64,000 nucleotides of DNA, from contig CM055102.1 of the NCBI GenBank assembly GCA_029204225.1, forward strand, positions 31,738,607-31,802,606, written 5' to 3'. Positions 45,224 through 57,724 of the stretch are shown here, one piece after another. Below the pieces are notes generated by a model, which saw only the letters and a program-made list of their open reading frames with translations, did no database searches and was not told where the DNA came from. Position 1 is the stretch's first letter, and each line of letters opens with the position of its first letter. Made by a program: the position numbers and the translations under genes. The DNA comes from Diphasiastrum complanatum. Lineage: Eukaryota; Streptophyta; Lycopodiopsida; Lycopodiales; Lycopodiaceae.

Positions 45224-47080
45224 GAGCATAATTCCACTTGTAATTTGTGTAATGTGGAAATGCCACTAAGATGCCACTTTAGAAGCTCTCTTGCTTATTT
45301 AAGAGACTCCCCCTTTGTAGAAGGGAAGCTTTTGTGAATGTATCTACTCCATGCTGAAATGAGACTATCTTCCATGAGTTTTGATGCATTCTTGAGTTCC
45401 TTGATCATTCTTATTTCTTGAGTGATGCATTAATGATCTTGCCCCTCCATCTCCTTTGTGTGTGGTGGTGGATCTTAGGGAGGACTAGATTTCTTGTTAT
45501 TTCATTTATGTTTGTGGATTAAAGTAGGTTTCAACATTCAAGTAAACTATAGAGGCTAGAAATGTGGTGTAAATCTTGCATATTCTTGACATTCTAGTTC
45601 TTGATGTTCTTGGAATGTCCAAGAATCAAGAAATGAGTGTTTCTTGATTCTTGGACTTTCAAAATGCTAGCTAGAGTAATTCTTGTTTCTTGTTTCTAGT
45701 TGTGGATTAGATTTTTTTTGTTTTGGTGGATTAGTGTAGGTTGCAAGCATCCAAGAGATTTGTAGCCAATAATGCGGTATAGATCTTGCAAATTCATTTA
45801 CGTTTTGGTTTCTTGAGTTTCTTGGAAATTTCAAGAATTAAGAAGATGGAGCTTCTTGGTTCTTGAATGCTTGTAGAAATTTGTTTTTTTGTTCTTTATG
45901 AGGAATGTCGCATGCTAGTCTAAGTTTTATGGTCTTGCAAGTAGTTTAGTTTTTGTTTTGCAATGATCCGTTCTAGCATTTTGTTTTTAAGTGCCATAGT
46001 AATGACCAACCGTGTTTTAAGAAGAACTGTTTTTGGGCATTCTTGGTGTGCTTGCATGGTAGAATGTTTGCAAGTGATCTCAAGAGTTCAAGAGTATCCA
46101 TGACAGGTTGAACTATACTACAACCTTGAGAATCTTTCTGCCTGATCTGGGCATGGTAATAAGCAAGATAAAAACCAAGACATGCCCACAGTTCCTGGTT
46201 ACAGGCAGAAAGTAGATGCTGTAACAAGAAAGAAACAGTATCAGAATCTACAATGTAGAATCTGCCTACATTTGGCCCCGTTGCTGCTTGACCTCACACA
46301 CATCATAAACCTTTTACAGTTGCAACGTTGTTCTCCAACAACTCAACAAACATTCTACCTATCTAGATCTATCATCCTCTACAGTTTGGAATATATCCTC
46401 TGCAACCTGCAACACCCAACAGAATAAACAAGCAACTCCAGACACCCTGCCACCTGGAGACAACCTGCCAACATCCTCCATATTCTGCAAACAACTTCCA
46501 AACGACCTGCACATCCCCTGTACGACACTCCACTCCCTCCTGACTGCACAACATGCACACAACATCTAACACACCTGCAACTATCCTATACACACCAACA
46601 CCAAACCACACCCTCAAACGACCTGCAAACGCTCTCTACGTTATGCAACCCCCTAGCACACACATTACACAACCACCTAGCTTACCCACTAACCAAACCC
46701 TTTGCACTCCCATTACCCAAACCTAGTAACACACCCAATACACAATAGCTAACTGACATATTTCCCAAATCCACCCTTACCAACTAACTGATGCAAAAAG
46801 AAAAAAAATAGATATTCCCAATGGAACACCATACAGATCCCCATATTACAAATGAATATCCACATCGCATGGTGTCACCCAGATCTGAAGAAATCACACA
46901 TCTTAGATTATCCCGAATGCGGTCCCATATACAAGAGTCATCTACAAACCCATTCGACAGCCGTGAACTTGATAGAGCTGACTCTTCACGAGCAAGGGCC
47001 CATTTTTATGGTGTTGAACCCTCACAAGCTAAAACCCACCTTAATGGCGTTTTTGCTATCCACGGTGCTCATTATGAGAA
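45224..47080 (+). other. Element interior, non-coding left half
   Basis: It starts with LTR-like sequence (TTTAAGAGACTCC at 45,297, then a T-rich region with the repeated word CTTGATTCTTG). A strongly cytosine-rich, guanine-poor plus-strand stretch follows at 46,300-46,800 (ACACCC, CAACCTGC words). No gene was recognised. Confidence 0.45.
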
Positions 47081-48260
47081 CAGAATCCAAAATTGGATCT
47101 ACCCAAGTACGACGGTAGTTCGGGCCCTCAAAGATTCTTGCAAATCTTTGAGAATGTGTGCGATGTGTATGGCGAGACATCTCCCGACGCTATGGTCCAA
47201 CTGTTTTCTATGACCATAATCGCTAAAGCACGTGACTGATTTTTTTTTAATCTCGATCGTGATGATAAGACTGATTGGTCTGTATTGAAGCAATCCTTTA
47301 TCAAGCATTTCAAGCCCTTTCGTTTGATAGAGAGTCCTTTTGTCAAATTGAGTGATATCAAGATGGCAAAAGAAGAACGCGTACAAGACTATATCGAGCG
47401 TTTAAGTGCTTAAAGAGTCAAGTACAAGACCAGCCCACCAAATAGATGCTCATCATTTGGTTTTTAGTTGGACTTCCAAGATGGATTAGACGTGCGCTTA
47501 AATCCAATGACAAATACACGTGCCCCAAGTTAGCAATGTCTGATGCCATCCAAGATGAAGATGAAGGATCCGATGTTGACGAACCTAGGGAACGAAAAGT
47601 ACTTCGTGATGTTGTCCATGAGTCGAAGCCGATCGAGGATACCCAAGATCGGCTTTGGAAATCACAACTGGAGTTGCTTAATCAGCAACACCAACTGCAA
47701 ATCGAGAAACTCACTAAGGAGTTTCGAAACGCATTGACATCTATCCAAATCCATATGTCTGCTCAACTACACCCTACATAGGTGCCTTGTAGACGACGAA
47801 CCATCTGGTGTCCACAATGTCGGGCTACACATCCTATTAATGATCGTACTTCATATTTGCATATTTAAGCCAATTTCATACAACATTATGAGGATCAACC
47901 ATCCAACTCTAAATCAACCTTGTTTTATCACGAACACAATTTAAAAATCCAGAAGTCCTAGCCATACAAGAGGGTTATGTGATTAAACAAGGGCCAATGA
48001 ACAACAGATGTTTCATCTGTGGTGAAACCAGCCATTTCATGGTTGATTGTCCAGTCAAGGCCAAGTACGATGTTGAGTGTCCTATTGTGTTAGAAAACAC
48101 AGTTTCAAAGACTGTCTACAACAACCACATAAGATCCTACCTGCCTGACACATCAGTTATGACTCCCGATAGGATCCTCACAACAACACAACCCGAGCAC
48201 CATAGCAACCTACCGTCAAGAAGTTGCTTGCCAACTTCTATATTGCCATGAGTTACCCAA
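47081..48260 (+). pseudogene. Gag-like fragments inside the insertion
   Basis: Around 47,240-47,420 the frame reads DRDDKTDWSVLKQSFIKHF and KMAKEERVQDYIERLSA, matching the retrotransposon-gag domain. A stop follows. The frame 47,446-47,781 ends in a coiled-coil-like QLELLNQQHQLQIEKLTKEF. At 48,000-48,070 a CCHC knuckle, CFICGETSHFMVDC, is intact. No protease, RT or integrase is present, so the element is non-autonomous. Confidence 0.65.
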
Positions 48261-48779
48261 CTCAATCATGGACCAGAGACGTCAATGATGAAATGAGTTC
48301 TTACCGAAAGACAGGGAAACCAATATTCTGTCATCTGCTATCATTTCCATCCACGAGCAACCTCACCAGGGAATTCACAGTTTTTATATCTTTCTGCAAC
48401 CTCAATTTTATATGTCTACTACATGCTGAGACGATTTCCAAGGCCTTACACAGATCTGATCCTTTGATGTCCCCAACAATCGATAAGAAGTCTATATCGA
48501 AATTCATTTTAATGAATCTTCTGAACAAAGGAGTACTACGGAAATAGTATATTCTCCTTCCATACATTTCAAGCTATATCTTACAACATCTGCTATCATT
48601 GATGGTAGATTTAGTGCTACCACTCCCGCCTTGTTTTTGACAAGGACATGTTAGAGTTTTTTACTCTACCTCCCGATGAAAATTGCAACTATCTAGGTGA
48701 CGTATCAATGTTGATGAATGACTTTTTGTTTGACAAGTGCTCTATAGTTTTCACTCTCTGTAAGATGGTATCTTTCTTG

Positions 48780-48813
<34 letters not shown>

Positions 48814-49974
48814 ATTATTTTTTGTCATTCTTTATTTTATTTATTTTTGATTTGATAATTTCTTCTAATTGCATCTCTTTTTCTAGATTTGCTTTTAGTT
48901 CATCAAGGATATTCATTGAACAAGAGATGTCATGTAGCGTATCTCAAGAATAACTTGTCATTCATCTATCAATCTTCAGATCACCTTATACAGAGATAGG
49001 ATTTTTGTGCATATTGCAAATTTGCGAAATCCATGTCAATTTAGAGTTGATTCCTAAATCTCATTGCCATATTAGATTTCGAGTCAACTACAGAAAGATC
49101 GAGACAAATTTAGTTAAAATTTGTTCAATCTTCAGTTCAATCGCATGTTCAACGTGTTTTAACTGCGTGTTCCAACCGCCAATCCAACCTTGAGCATGCC
49201 GGATACCAGCAACAACATTGCCACCAACAAAAAAAAAATTTGGGGGGGGGGAGAGAGTGGATTTGCAACCATCCACGGAAGTAGCCCCATTGCCAGCAAC
49301 AACATGAGCAAGATCGATAGCCAAGGTCACAAAATCAAAGACAACAAAGACAAGGCTAACAAAACAGATGGGCAATCCAAAGAGACTCAATCAGAAGAAG
49401 TACCCCAGTCATGACGAAGATCCTTCAAAAGATGGAAGTACAAGCATTGGAAAATCAGTCTCCTTCTCCAGCCAACCCTCTTGACAACATCTGCATCTAC
49501 TCTCATGCCTATCGCCCACACCATCTATCGATGTCACCACCACCATTCTACCCTCCATCTCTCTGTTTTCCACCGTTCCACTATTCATCTGCAAAATTTC
49601 CAATCTTTTCAGATCACTGATAGTCTTACCGAAGTGGCTAAGAGATCATTGCAAATGTCTTGCGGAGACCAACTACCACTTACATCAGTTGGTCAACCAG
49701 AAAAGAAGACCTAAGGAAACAGACAAAGCAACAAAAAGAAATAAAGCAAAGAAGCTGAGGAGGAAAGGAATAAACTAAAGCAACAGATGAGTCAGATTGA
49801 TTTTGATCAAAAGAAACTCTTTGGGGCAATGATAGTCGAATTTCCTCCTATGAAGCCCGAAGAAATCCAAACATAATGGATCAAAATAAGAAAGAGCTGC
49901 AGAAAAGCAAAAAGATGAAGACAACCGTGAACCTACAGAATAAAGTGAGCTCATCACTTAGCAAGTGGTGGTCC
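48261..49974 (+). other. Element interior, right half; no clear gene
   Basis: A T-rich stretch at 48,770-48,870 is followed by coding-like but broken frames (49,190-49,414, Lys and Asp-rich, SKIDSQGHKIKDNKDK; and Lys/Gln-rich remnants to 49,940). They look like gag or spacer remnants. A poly-A and poly-G tract is at 49,232-49,249. Nothing further is recognised. Confidence 0.4.
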
Positions 49975-50268
49975 CACTAGATGTCACCATCAAAAGGTGG
50001 CTCACTCTACTTTTCTAAGAGGGGCCTACTTGCATCTATTACCTTGCTTAGAAATACTAGTTCCTGTAGGGTCATTCTATCTTTTGGGATTCACCATGAG
50101 GCTTATACAGTTTCTACTTGACAAAATTAACTAGTATTCCTCGACTCTCATACTCGGCTCTCAGTCTTCGTTCGTCTCGTCTTTTTAGAGACCTCCTCGA
50201 TCTAAGGGTAGAGGTGCTCGTGGGTAGCTCTGGCCGAGTATCTTGGAGATTCGTTAGAATCAGCCAAC
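49975..50268 (-). repeat. Right inverted terminal repeat
   Basis: Reverse complement of 44,940-45,223, with a few substitutions and a short local duplication (GAGCCGAG-like words repeated around 50,130-50,160). It ends CAGCCAACA at the target duplication AAACT. Confidence 0.85.
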
Positions 50269-51280
50269 AAAACTCTCCCTCGTTCTATAATCCTCTCTGA
50301 TTCTCTTCCATCTGCATCTTTTGTTAATCAATTAGCTCTACTCAATGTTCCTTTATATTTTATAAATAATGAATGTTATATTTCATTTAATGATATTAAA
50401 GATGTATTGAATCTGAGAGAGGATAAGATCCTCTCAATCTTTGCTCACAATTTATCAAATTTTTTTTGACATTGTTGATTACTCATATGATGACCTTGGA
50501 AGTGAGATAAATCATGATAAAAATGGCAATTGAAATGGCAATGAGGCCTTGGAGGCCATGATTGAAAAATCTAAAGCCTATGAAAAGACTTTGCCTACAG
50601 AGGAGAAATTTTTGGAATTTCAAAAAAATATCCCCCTAGGGCTAGATATATCCCCTCCGGAAATGTAGAGGCCATTGGAGGACATGACATTAGCAGAGCA
50701 AACGTCATTGATTACAATGATTATGATTTGGTAAGTAGATATTATATTGGTATTGATATTGTTCAGTTTTCTTATTTCTTATTCGTATTGATATTGTTTA
50801 GTTTTCTTATTGAGTTTGCAGTGTTATGTATCATTCTAAATTTATTTTCTTTTCTCGTTTACATGATGCTATTGAAATAGATGCCTTTGATATGAGACAT
50901 GGAGACGTTCGAGGTGTATCAGCCGGGAGAAAAGGCGTTTCTCTATCTCATTATTTGAAAAACTTTCAAAATAATGAGATATGTATATATCATTCATCTT
51001 ATAATCCATATGCAACCATTGTCATTATGGCATCAAATCATTACCAATTTGTTTAGGAGGCCATAAGTACGCAAGAGGAACATATAACATAATTTTTGTG
51101 AAGAGAGATTTGGCTATTAAGATATTAAGTTATACTCCCAATGAGACTACCAAAAGATCATCTGCAACGACCCTTTATTTGGGTTACATTGATATGAACA
51201 AGAAGAAAAATTTCGAATTTTTGGATCTATATGAAAGGAGATTATTCTTTCATGACAAATACCATCCGTCTGAATCTTGA
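50269..51280 (+). pseudogene. Gene Y, copy 2, 3' part
   Basis: The frame that ends in QKT at 44,939 continues with LPRSIILSDSLPSASFVNQL and ECYISFNDIKDVLNLREDK to a stop caused by a T-run shift at about 50,464. It then continues with DIVDYSYDDLGSE, KAYEKTLPTEEKFLEF, ARYIPSGNVEAIGGHDISR and NDYDL up to a GTAAGT donor at 50,731. After a TTTGCAG acceptor (50,820) comes HDAIEIDAFDMRHGDVRG, then after one more shift RGTYNIIFVKRDLAIKI, and the end FHDKYHPSES at 51,280. Three or four small indels break an otherwise protein-like sequence. No domain is recognised. Confidence 0.5.
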
Positions 51281-51369
51281 AGAGAATGATGATGATAATT
51301 AAATAATTTTCTGTAATAGATTTTTGATAAATTACAAGGATCTCTCTCTTGTAATGAATTTGAATGCCT

Positions 51370-54010
51370 TTCAGAATATTGTAATACTTGGCAAATTTTT
51401 AGCTTGATATCTAAATTGCGCTCTTCTGTAAAACCACTGAAAAAGTTGAACTAAATATTTATTTCTTGAATTGTGTCCTCCATGATTTGTTGCTCTATGA
51501 AATGCTCCCCTTGCTTGCCAATGAGATTTTTCCATGCCTTGTGATGACCAGATACTTAAACTCCCAAAATAAGTTGCATGATGAAGAAGGATGTGCTGCA
51601 AACACTAGTTTTGATTAGCTACATCAGTAGAAAAAAATATAAGCCTGAATGAGAAAAGTACCAAATAATGATATAGATTAGCACCATGTAATGAGTAACG
51701 TTGGATTTCCCCAACAATCATGTACAGATTTTACAAATGTGGCGCAATGATTTTGCAAAGTCCTCATATCTTTTGATGATAGGTTTTCTTTCCTGATAAC
51801 ACCTATGAGTTTGTCTAAGTTGGTCCACACTTGTCCCTTTTCCACTCGATTTCTTCCTTCCAATGTTCATGTGGCTTGAACAATTTCTCTCCAAATTTCA
51901 TATCTGACACTTGATTCTTTGCATGTGTGATTGGATAAAAATCTTCTTGTTTTAGCACCTCCAATTGATGGCTTATTAGGAACGTTTTCTTTTTTCCTTG
52001 AGAGTCTGTCACTATTTTCAATTGTGACATTTCCTTTATGTAGTCCTGCATTTGACAGAACTATTTCCAACCTCCTAATTGCTGCTTTAGCCACTGACTC
52101 TGGTTTATGATTCCATGCTAGTAGAATATGCAGGTAAATTAGTTTTTCAATAATACAGACCTCAGCATGCAATGTGCATATGTGAACATATTTTAATGGA
52201 ATTGGCAGAACACTTTTCATTTTTGGATCTTCAGCTTCTCGTGTTGGGCCAATGTTTGTTGATCGTCCCAAATTCATATTGTAACAATCCTTCATGCAAT
52301 AAAGACATGGATGCTTTGATGTTGCCCCATGAGAGACATTATACATACATTTTAATGTTTTCAGGTGCCATTGAATTTGAAAACTTCCATGGTTTTTGAC
52401 TATAAATTTCTCACCCTCCAAATGTCTCTTTATAATCTCGCCATAGTCTGTTCTTGAAAATATCCATGATAGTATTTTATGGTCCTCTTTCAAGACCTGT
52501 AGAGAAACAAGTAATGCATCACATGTCAACAATAACTGGCAAGGTATGAATTGTTGATATAGATATTCTAAATGAAAATTGAAATATATACCTAGAATGC
52601 TGCCAACCACCGGTGATATGTGATTTTTCGATTAAACACTAAACGTTCGATCATCTGTATCTGAAATTTTATTCATCAAAGTGACACTCACACGTTCCAA
52701 CTTCTGACCCTTGATGACTTCAGATTCATCCAATTTTATTACAATAATGATCTTTCCATTTACTTGATGTTCGTCTAGTTTATAGATCGAATAATGTATT
52801 TTAGAACATTTTCACTATCAAGAAAAATATTATTGCAATCATTGTAATTGAGGTCACCATATTCTGATTTGTATAATTTAGTTATATGAAGTGGTTGGCC
52901 AACTACTTTGAACATTCCGTCATTATAGAAATTTCTAGCTAATCTTACCCGATATGGACGCGGAAGATAATTTTCTTCACCATCACTTGGGAAAAAGTTT
53001 CTTTAACTATTCTAAAAAAATAGAATAAGCATTTCTGCTAATTCTAGATACATCACATGCACCTTGTATCACATTCGCATCCAAGTATGATTGAACCTTA
53101 ATCAAAACAGTCTCTACAATTTCATTTTTCATTTTTTCAAGCCGAACATTTTTTATCATTTCCTTTGTTGACTTTCTTGGTAAAACATGACTTAAAAATG
53201 ATCCAATGCATGAACGATCTGTTAAATAGTTCTTTGCCACCAAACATGATCTACAACAAACATATGAAACTCAAATTATGTTTAATAAATAAATAATCCA
53301 TGTTATCAAGTGCAAAATAAACTTAAATGACATATACAAATCAAATAAACAGTTTAGATGACAACATACTTGAATGTTCGAATTTTTTTTTTTTTATTGT
53401 CGCTATGTGTAGATAGGTCATCAATATTCTTCATCGGTACTCTTTCTCTTTTTCTCTTTATCATTGTCTTATTGATAACTTTTAGATCAACAACAGATTT
53501 TAAACTCTCCGATCGCAACTTTTCCATGGATTCTAACATTTCTTGGTTTGATCCTCGAAGAGTAGTGATAGTAGCATTCAACTCTGACATAGCATTCTTG
53601 AGTGCATTGTTTTCATCACTAGTGTGTTGCACATAATGAAGCAATTGTTGATTTGCACATTGCAATTGTCGATTAGCAAATTGTAATTGTCGATTCAGAC
53701 AAGATATGTTATGCATTCCAATATCTCACAACCTTTGACAATATCCAAGTAATCCGCTATTTCCTTCACATACATATCTGAGAAGATGAGTTACGGACTT
53801 AAAATCTGGACACAAATTGGTAGCTGGATCATCAGAATAAATTGATCCATCCACCCACAAATCTATATTCATATGATTATTCATTTTCAATTCTCTAACT
53901 ATTGCTGCATTATTCTCTACAACTCTCGCATTTTTCTTAATAATTGGAGTGCATTCCATCGGAAGAACAACATGCAAGTGGAACATTGCCATTGTTAAAG
54001 CTACAATCAT
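51370..54010 (-). pseudogene. Gene Z, copy 2: putative DDE transposase-like gene, decayed
   Basis: In reading order: N-terminal module (54,010-53,726; NIDLWVDGSIYSDDP); coiled coil (53,716-53,360; LQFANRQLQCANQQLLHYV, ends TFK at a donor); domain at 53,243-53,007 (QGACDVSRISRNAYSIF); core at 52,960-52,640 (KLDESEVIKGQKLERVSVTL); 52,500-51,867 (LKEDHKILSWIFSRTDY, CLYCMKDC, LPIPLKYVHICTLHAE, PSIGGAKTRRFL); then WGNP at 51,690 and, after an intron, GSLSIWSSQGMEKSHWQARG and LVQLFQWFYRRAQF at 51,570-51,410. An in-frame 12-base deletion removes LAGD before LKTLK, where copy 1 keeps Asp. Glu of QGMEK (51,530-51,532) is present. At least three shifts or stops make it inactive. Confidence 0.62.
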
Positions 54011-54587
54011 GTAAATGAATCTACCTACAGTAAATCAATATGAATAGATCTAGCATTCCTTACTTTTGTAATGTTTATGTTGCATTGAAAAATCGTCCCA
54101 CCTCATATTTCACTATAAGCATACAGTGATTTCAAAAGTTGCCTCTCCCACTTCAGTTTTTGCATTGAGCACACCAAGATATTTAGTCTTAAAGCTCTAG
54201 TCCCAAATTTGGGAATGAGCATGAAGAGAAGTTATTACATCTCATGCTAAACTAACTATTGTCTGAAGTTAACCATATTAGTTAAACATCGGGCAAGCGG
54301 AAAACTCGAAAAACGGTGACCAAAAGTTACCGGTTTGCATTCTCTCTCTACATAACCTCTCTCTAAAGTGAAATTTCTTAAGGGCCCATTTTGAGGCCAT
54401 ATTTCCCCTAATGCTTAGAGAATATTTGTTTTGTTTTTTTTTTTAATTTAATTGAATAGGTTGATTTGATTTGATCTTTGAATTGTTGATAAGAACTGGA
54501 ATCAAACTTCAAAACATCTTCAAACTTCAAAGATCTAGATTCAGCATCACAGAGAAACATCACCACAACATAGGCAAGAATGAATAT
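54011..54587. other. Region upstream of gene Z, copy 2; no gene seen
   Basis: Words near 54,210-54,260 (CAAATTTGGGAATGAGC, TCATGCTAAACT) faintly resemble the tandem units upstream of Z in locus 1 (4,880-5,131), which may mark a shared promoter region. No coding block. Confidence 0.3.
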
Positions 54588-55025
54588 TTACGAAGGATTC
54601 AATTCTTCATGTAGTTTTTGGGCGAACTCCAAATTTTGTTGAGCCTCAATCAACATCAAGTCTTCTTTGGATTTCGTATAACGGCCAACTGGTAGGTTGT
54701 CGAATTCTTGAAGATTAACAGGGAGCAATGTTCCATCGAACAGCTCCTAAGTTAACTTTCTGTCTACATCTGAATCACTACAAAGTGTGATTTCTTTACA
54801 ATAGCGAGCTGAAAATCTTATGAAAGAGTTTTTAACATAAAGATTTTGAACGAGAAACAATGTCTTTGTCGCAAAGGTGCCAAACTACCAAAATGAATAT
54901 GTACGGAATTGCTTATAACATATTGACTTCCTTCTATCTTGCAAATTGTGTCGAATCTCCGCAAAATAATCTGCAAGCTTTCGCTCCCAATCCACGTAAA
55001 GATTGAAAAGTTCAAGATAGGCCAT
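54588..55025 (-). pseudogene. Unknown 146-codon pseudogene with two in-frame stops
   Basis: A single frame from ATG at 55,025 reads MAYLELFNLYVDWERKLADY, then a stop, then KTLFLVQNLYVKNSFIRF, a second stop, then LFDGTLLPVNLQEFDNLPVG, SKEDLMLIEAQQNLEFAQKL and HEELNPS before the final TAA. Absence of shifts and the charged, helical character suggest a recently inactivated gene or an exon of a longer gene. It lies right of gene Z, copy 2, transcribed the same way, and could be a fourth gene of that repeat, although no match is seen beside locus 1. No family recognised. Confidence 0.4.
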
Positions 55026-55699
55026 ATTTATATTGATCAGCAAACCTGCATCGTCGAAAGTGCCTAGATCCGTAACAACTTGTGGTTTCTATAGTTGAAA
55101 CTGCGACTTCCGCTTCCAAAAATGTCGCTTATTGTCTTCGTTTCGTAAAAATTGAAATTCTTTGATTCAAATGTATTCAAAAGCATACATAGCAGAAGAG
55201 CCTATGTATAATTTTGCTAAATAGAAAGGCACGACCTAGAATTTACCCTGAATGCCCCAGCAGAGACATCCTTTCTACTCGATAGATAATTGGGCCCATA
55301 ACCAGAGAAAGTCATCCTTTTCCCATGGTTTCTTCCAATCGTCGAAGGTGATGACTACAATGTACTCTTCTTCTAGTTTTGAAGATGGAAATTCATGGTG
55401 GATAGATAGTGGATCCACTCTATTTAGCAAAATAGTGTTGTTTGTAGTCTAACAGAATTCTTTGTCATGTTCACCTTAGCCAACCTACAGACTTCAAAAA
55501 GCATGAACTTTTGAACGTCTTGAACAAAAAAAGAGTTCTCAAAGCGAATTTTTACATGCAAACTTCAACAGCCGAAATATATGAAGAATGCGACAAAGTC
55601 CTCTACTTAACATTTCAAAGCATCATCTTTCTCATTGTAAAGAATCACAGACTCAACTGTAGATCTTGGTTTCCTTGCCATTGCTATGTTCAATCATAG
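55026..55699. pseudogene. Mixed remnants, including the second MAR-KPRST ORF
   Basis: On the minus strand an ATG at 55,681 reads MARKPRSTVES and parallels MARRPRSTIES at 33,085; its frame stops within about 25 codons. On the plus strand, 55,380-55,430 contains GNSWWIDSGSTL, which could be a relic of a retroelement protease (DSG), though isolated. Nothing else is supported. Confidence 0.3.
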
Positions 55700-56833
55700 T
55701 TTTTTCAAGCTGTCCTAGAAGATAGAGCCAAGAATTCCAGCAATTTGGTTTGTAGGAAGTCAAAACTTGACCAATTTTGGTGAATTTTGGGGGATGGATT
55801 TCTCTAAATCCATAAGGAGATCATTCTTTTTTTACAGCATGATTTGTATTTCTTTTTACTTTCCCAACAAGCTATCAGACCTTTAAATTGATGGGTAGAG
55901 GCTTATGTTTCAATTCCATCAAGTTTGTAGCAATTTTGATTTCTAGAAATCAAGAATTCTTGGTTCTCAACCCATTTGGCTTCATAGGATCTATATGAAG
56001 GCTTCATGAAACTCTTAGAGACCATTTAGGACTGTATGGATCATCACTTTTAGGCTTGGTTGAGTGTTTGCAAGTTTTTAAGCTGATTGGCCTTGAAAAA
56101 GTGCACTCTCCTATAGGTTTTTTGGTTGTTTTGAACTCGCACGTGTGAATCCTAGGTGGCAAACTAACATGGCAACTATCTACTTCACTAGGTCTCCCTC
56201 TGTATTGAGCTTTACAGCACCCAATTTGGTAAAATTTTGCAATTTTGTGAGCAAAATTGGTAGAATTTCCAATTGTTCTGATTGCATGCATGTCAATTTC
56301 CTATTTTGAGGTATTGTGCTTGCATGGAATGTCTTCATGTTGATTCTCATATTGATTCTCACATGCATAAGTGGTTTACATCTGTTTTTTAGTTATATGC
56401 ATGTACTCTCACTGTTAGATACAAAACTGGGTTTTATAGCTGACAATTTCCGTAGAACTTGATTTTACGTAAAATTTTGTAATTGTGAAAATCAGTTTAA
56501 TGTCGCATGTCTTGCATGCCTGATGGACATTAATGAAGTAAAATTAAGAATCGAACTGTGAATCAAATTTTCGATTTCGATTGCTTAATAACTGACAGTG
56601 GTTTTTTTATGAATTTTTAGGAAACGTAAAAAAAAGTTTTAAAAAATTAAAAGTGCAAAAAAATTCGATATTTTTGGTTTTTTCAGTTTTTTGTAATATC
56701 TATGAAATTGACTAAAAATAGTGATTTGACCATGCTAGAGTCAATTTCAGTCAGTTTTTTGGTCAACTGTATTTCACTATGAGTTAATCTGATATTAACT
56801 AAATTTAGTAATTTCCAGAATAAATATATCGAG
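55700..56833 (+). other. Gypsy-2 leader
   Basis: AT-rich non-coding sequence similar to the Gypsy-1 leader (about 35,870-36,800). Its upstream LTR and primer site are missing; the similarity begins near 55,700, where other repeat DNA joins. Confidence 0.6.
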
Positions 56834-57715
56834 ATGGCCAAAGAAACTTCAAATCAAGCTGCAAATCTAGGTGCGCCATCTTATATGGTGATGTGTTAGC
56901 AATTGAGTACGACGCTCAATGATATGAATAATCATAATCAGATGAGAGATCAATAAATGGAGGCTCTGTTGAATAAAGTCAAATTGATGTCTTCACCCAA
57001 TCTCGGTTTTCAACTGGAGGTTTATGCAGGGGAGAAGAAGGAGAAGAAACCGAAGGTCATTGAAGATTGGCTGGCCAAGTGGAGTAGTTACTTCAATCTG
57101 CACGGTGTCTCTGATGAGAAGAAAATTGAAAGTGTCGTGCTATTTTTACGCGGCAAAGCGTCATGGTGTTGGCGAGATTTACCGATGAAGCCAACTACTT
57201 GGGAGGCGTTTGCGGAAAATTTCAAGAAAGCTTTCATAGTTGTTGATGATGTGGACTACTACATGAAGTTCGTGAACTGCAAGATGGATACAAAGAGTTT
57301 AGACTCTTATATCCAGGAATTCATGGACCTATGGAATAGGGTTCCATCATTCAATGCGAAGTTGGCACTTTGGCAGTTTGTCCTAGATTTGCCAGCCGAC
57401 TATCAGAACGAATGCAGGCGAAATGTGCTTCAAAACCTCGAGGATGCATTTCGGATTGCGAAAGCCTATGATTCCACGATGGTGGCATCCAGGAAGCAGT
57501 TTGCGCAAATTTCAGCCACTTTGAAAACCAAGAAGGGTAAGAAGCGCGGTCCTGACCAAGTAAAATATTTTGACAAATTAGATCAAGCAGCATCGGAAAC
57601 CAAGAAGCCGAAGAGAAAGAGATTCGAGAAATCTATGTCTCGGGAAAAGGCTAAGAAAGAGAGCTTATATTTCGTCTGTAAGAAACCTGGACATATGATG
57701 AAATTTTGTCCATAA
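56834..57715 (+). pseudogene. Gypsy-2 gag
   Basis: ATG at 56,834 (MAKETSNQAANLGAPSY) is followed by two early stops, then a long open frame from 56,957. The gag domain has DWLAKWSSYFNLHGVSDEKK, LRGKASWCWRDLP and FVNCKMDTKSLDSYIQEF. The Lys-rich end carries a damaged knuckle, YFVCKKPGHMMKFC, in which the first Cys is Tyr; Gypsy-1 keeps CFHCSKPGHVMKFC at the same place. Confidence 0.9.
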
Positions 57716-57724
57716 AGGAAGAAA

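Larger units (their letters stand above)
44940..50268. mobile_element. Insertion with inverted terminal repeats and 5-bp target duplication
   Basis: The element starts TGTTGGCTGATTCT and ends with the reverse complement AGAATCAGCCAACA. The two ends are inverted repeats of about 285 bp (44,940-45,223 and 49,975-50,268) with roughly nine in ten bases identical. Flanks are AGACT (44,935-44,939) and AAACT (50,269-50,273), a one-mismatch 5-bp duplication; removing the insert and one copy restores the gene Y frame (QKT followed by LPRSI). TG...CA ends and a 5-bp duplication suit an LTR retroelement, but LTRs should be direct, not inverted. The interior holds gag-like fragments. It may be a rearranged retroelement or a TIR transposon that captured gag. 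Confidence 0.75.
44120..54020. mobile_element. X-Y-Z multi-gene repeat, locus 2 (X not found)
   Basis: Gene Y (plus, 44,425-51,280, interrupted by a 5.3-kb insertion) and gene Z (minus, 51,370-54,010) are convergent with about 90 bases between their ends, the same layout as locus 1. Gene X should lie left of 44,120 on the minus strand but is not recognisable; the motif cluster sits there. Y and Z blocks match locus 1 at protein level more than at DNA level, so the two copies are old or belong to different subfamilies. Confidence 0.6.

Noticed and set aside
44940-50268. Mutator-like element (MULE) as the explanation of the inverted ends
   Set aside because: The duplication supported by the restored reading frame is 5 bases, not 9, and ends are TG...CA; kept only as an alternative.
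55380-55430. Retroelement protease at GNSWWIDSGSTL
   Set aside because: Only one short motif with no flanking gag or pre-integrase sequence; mentioned but not called.
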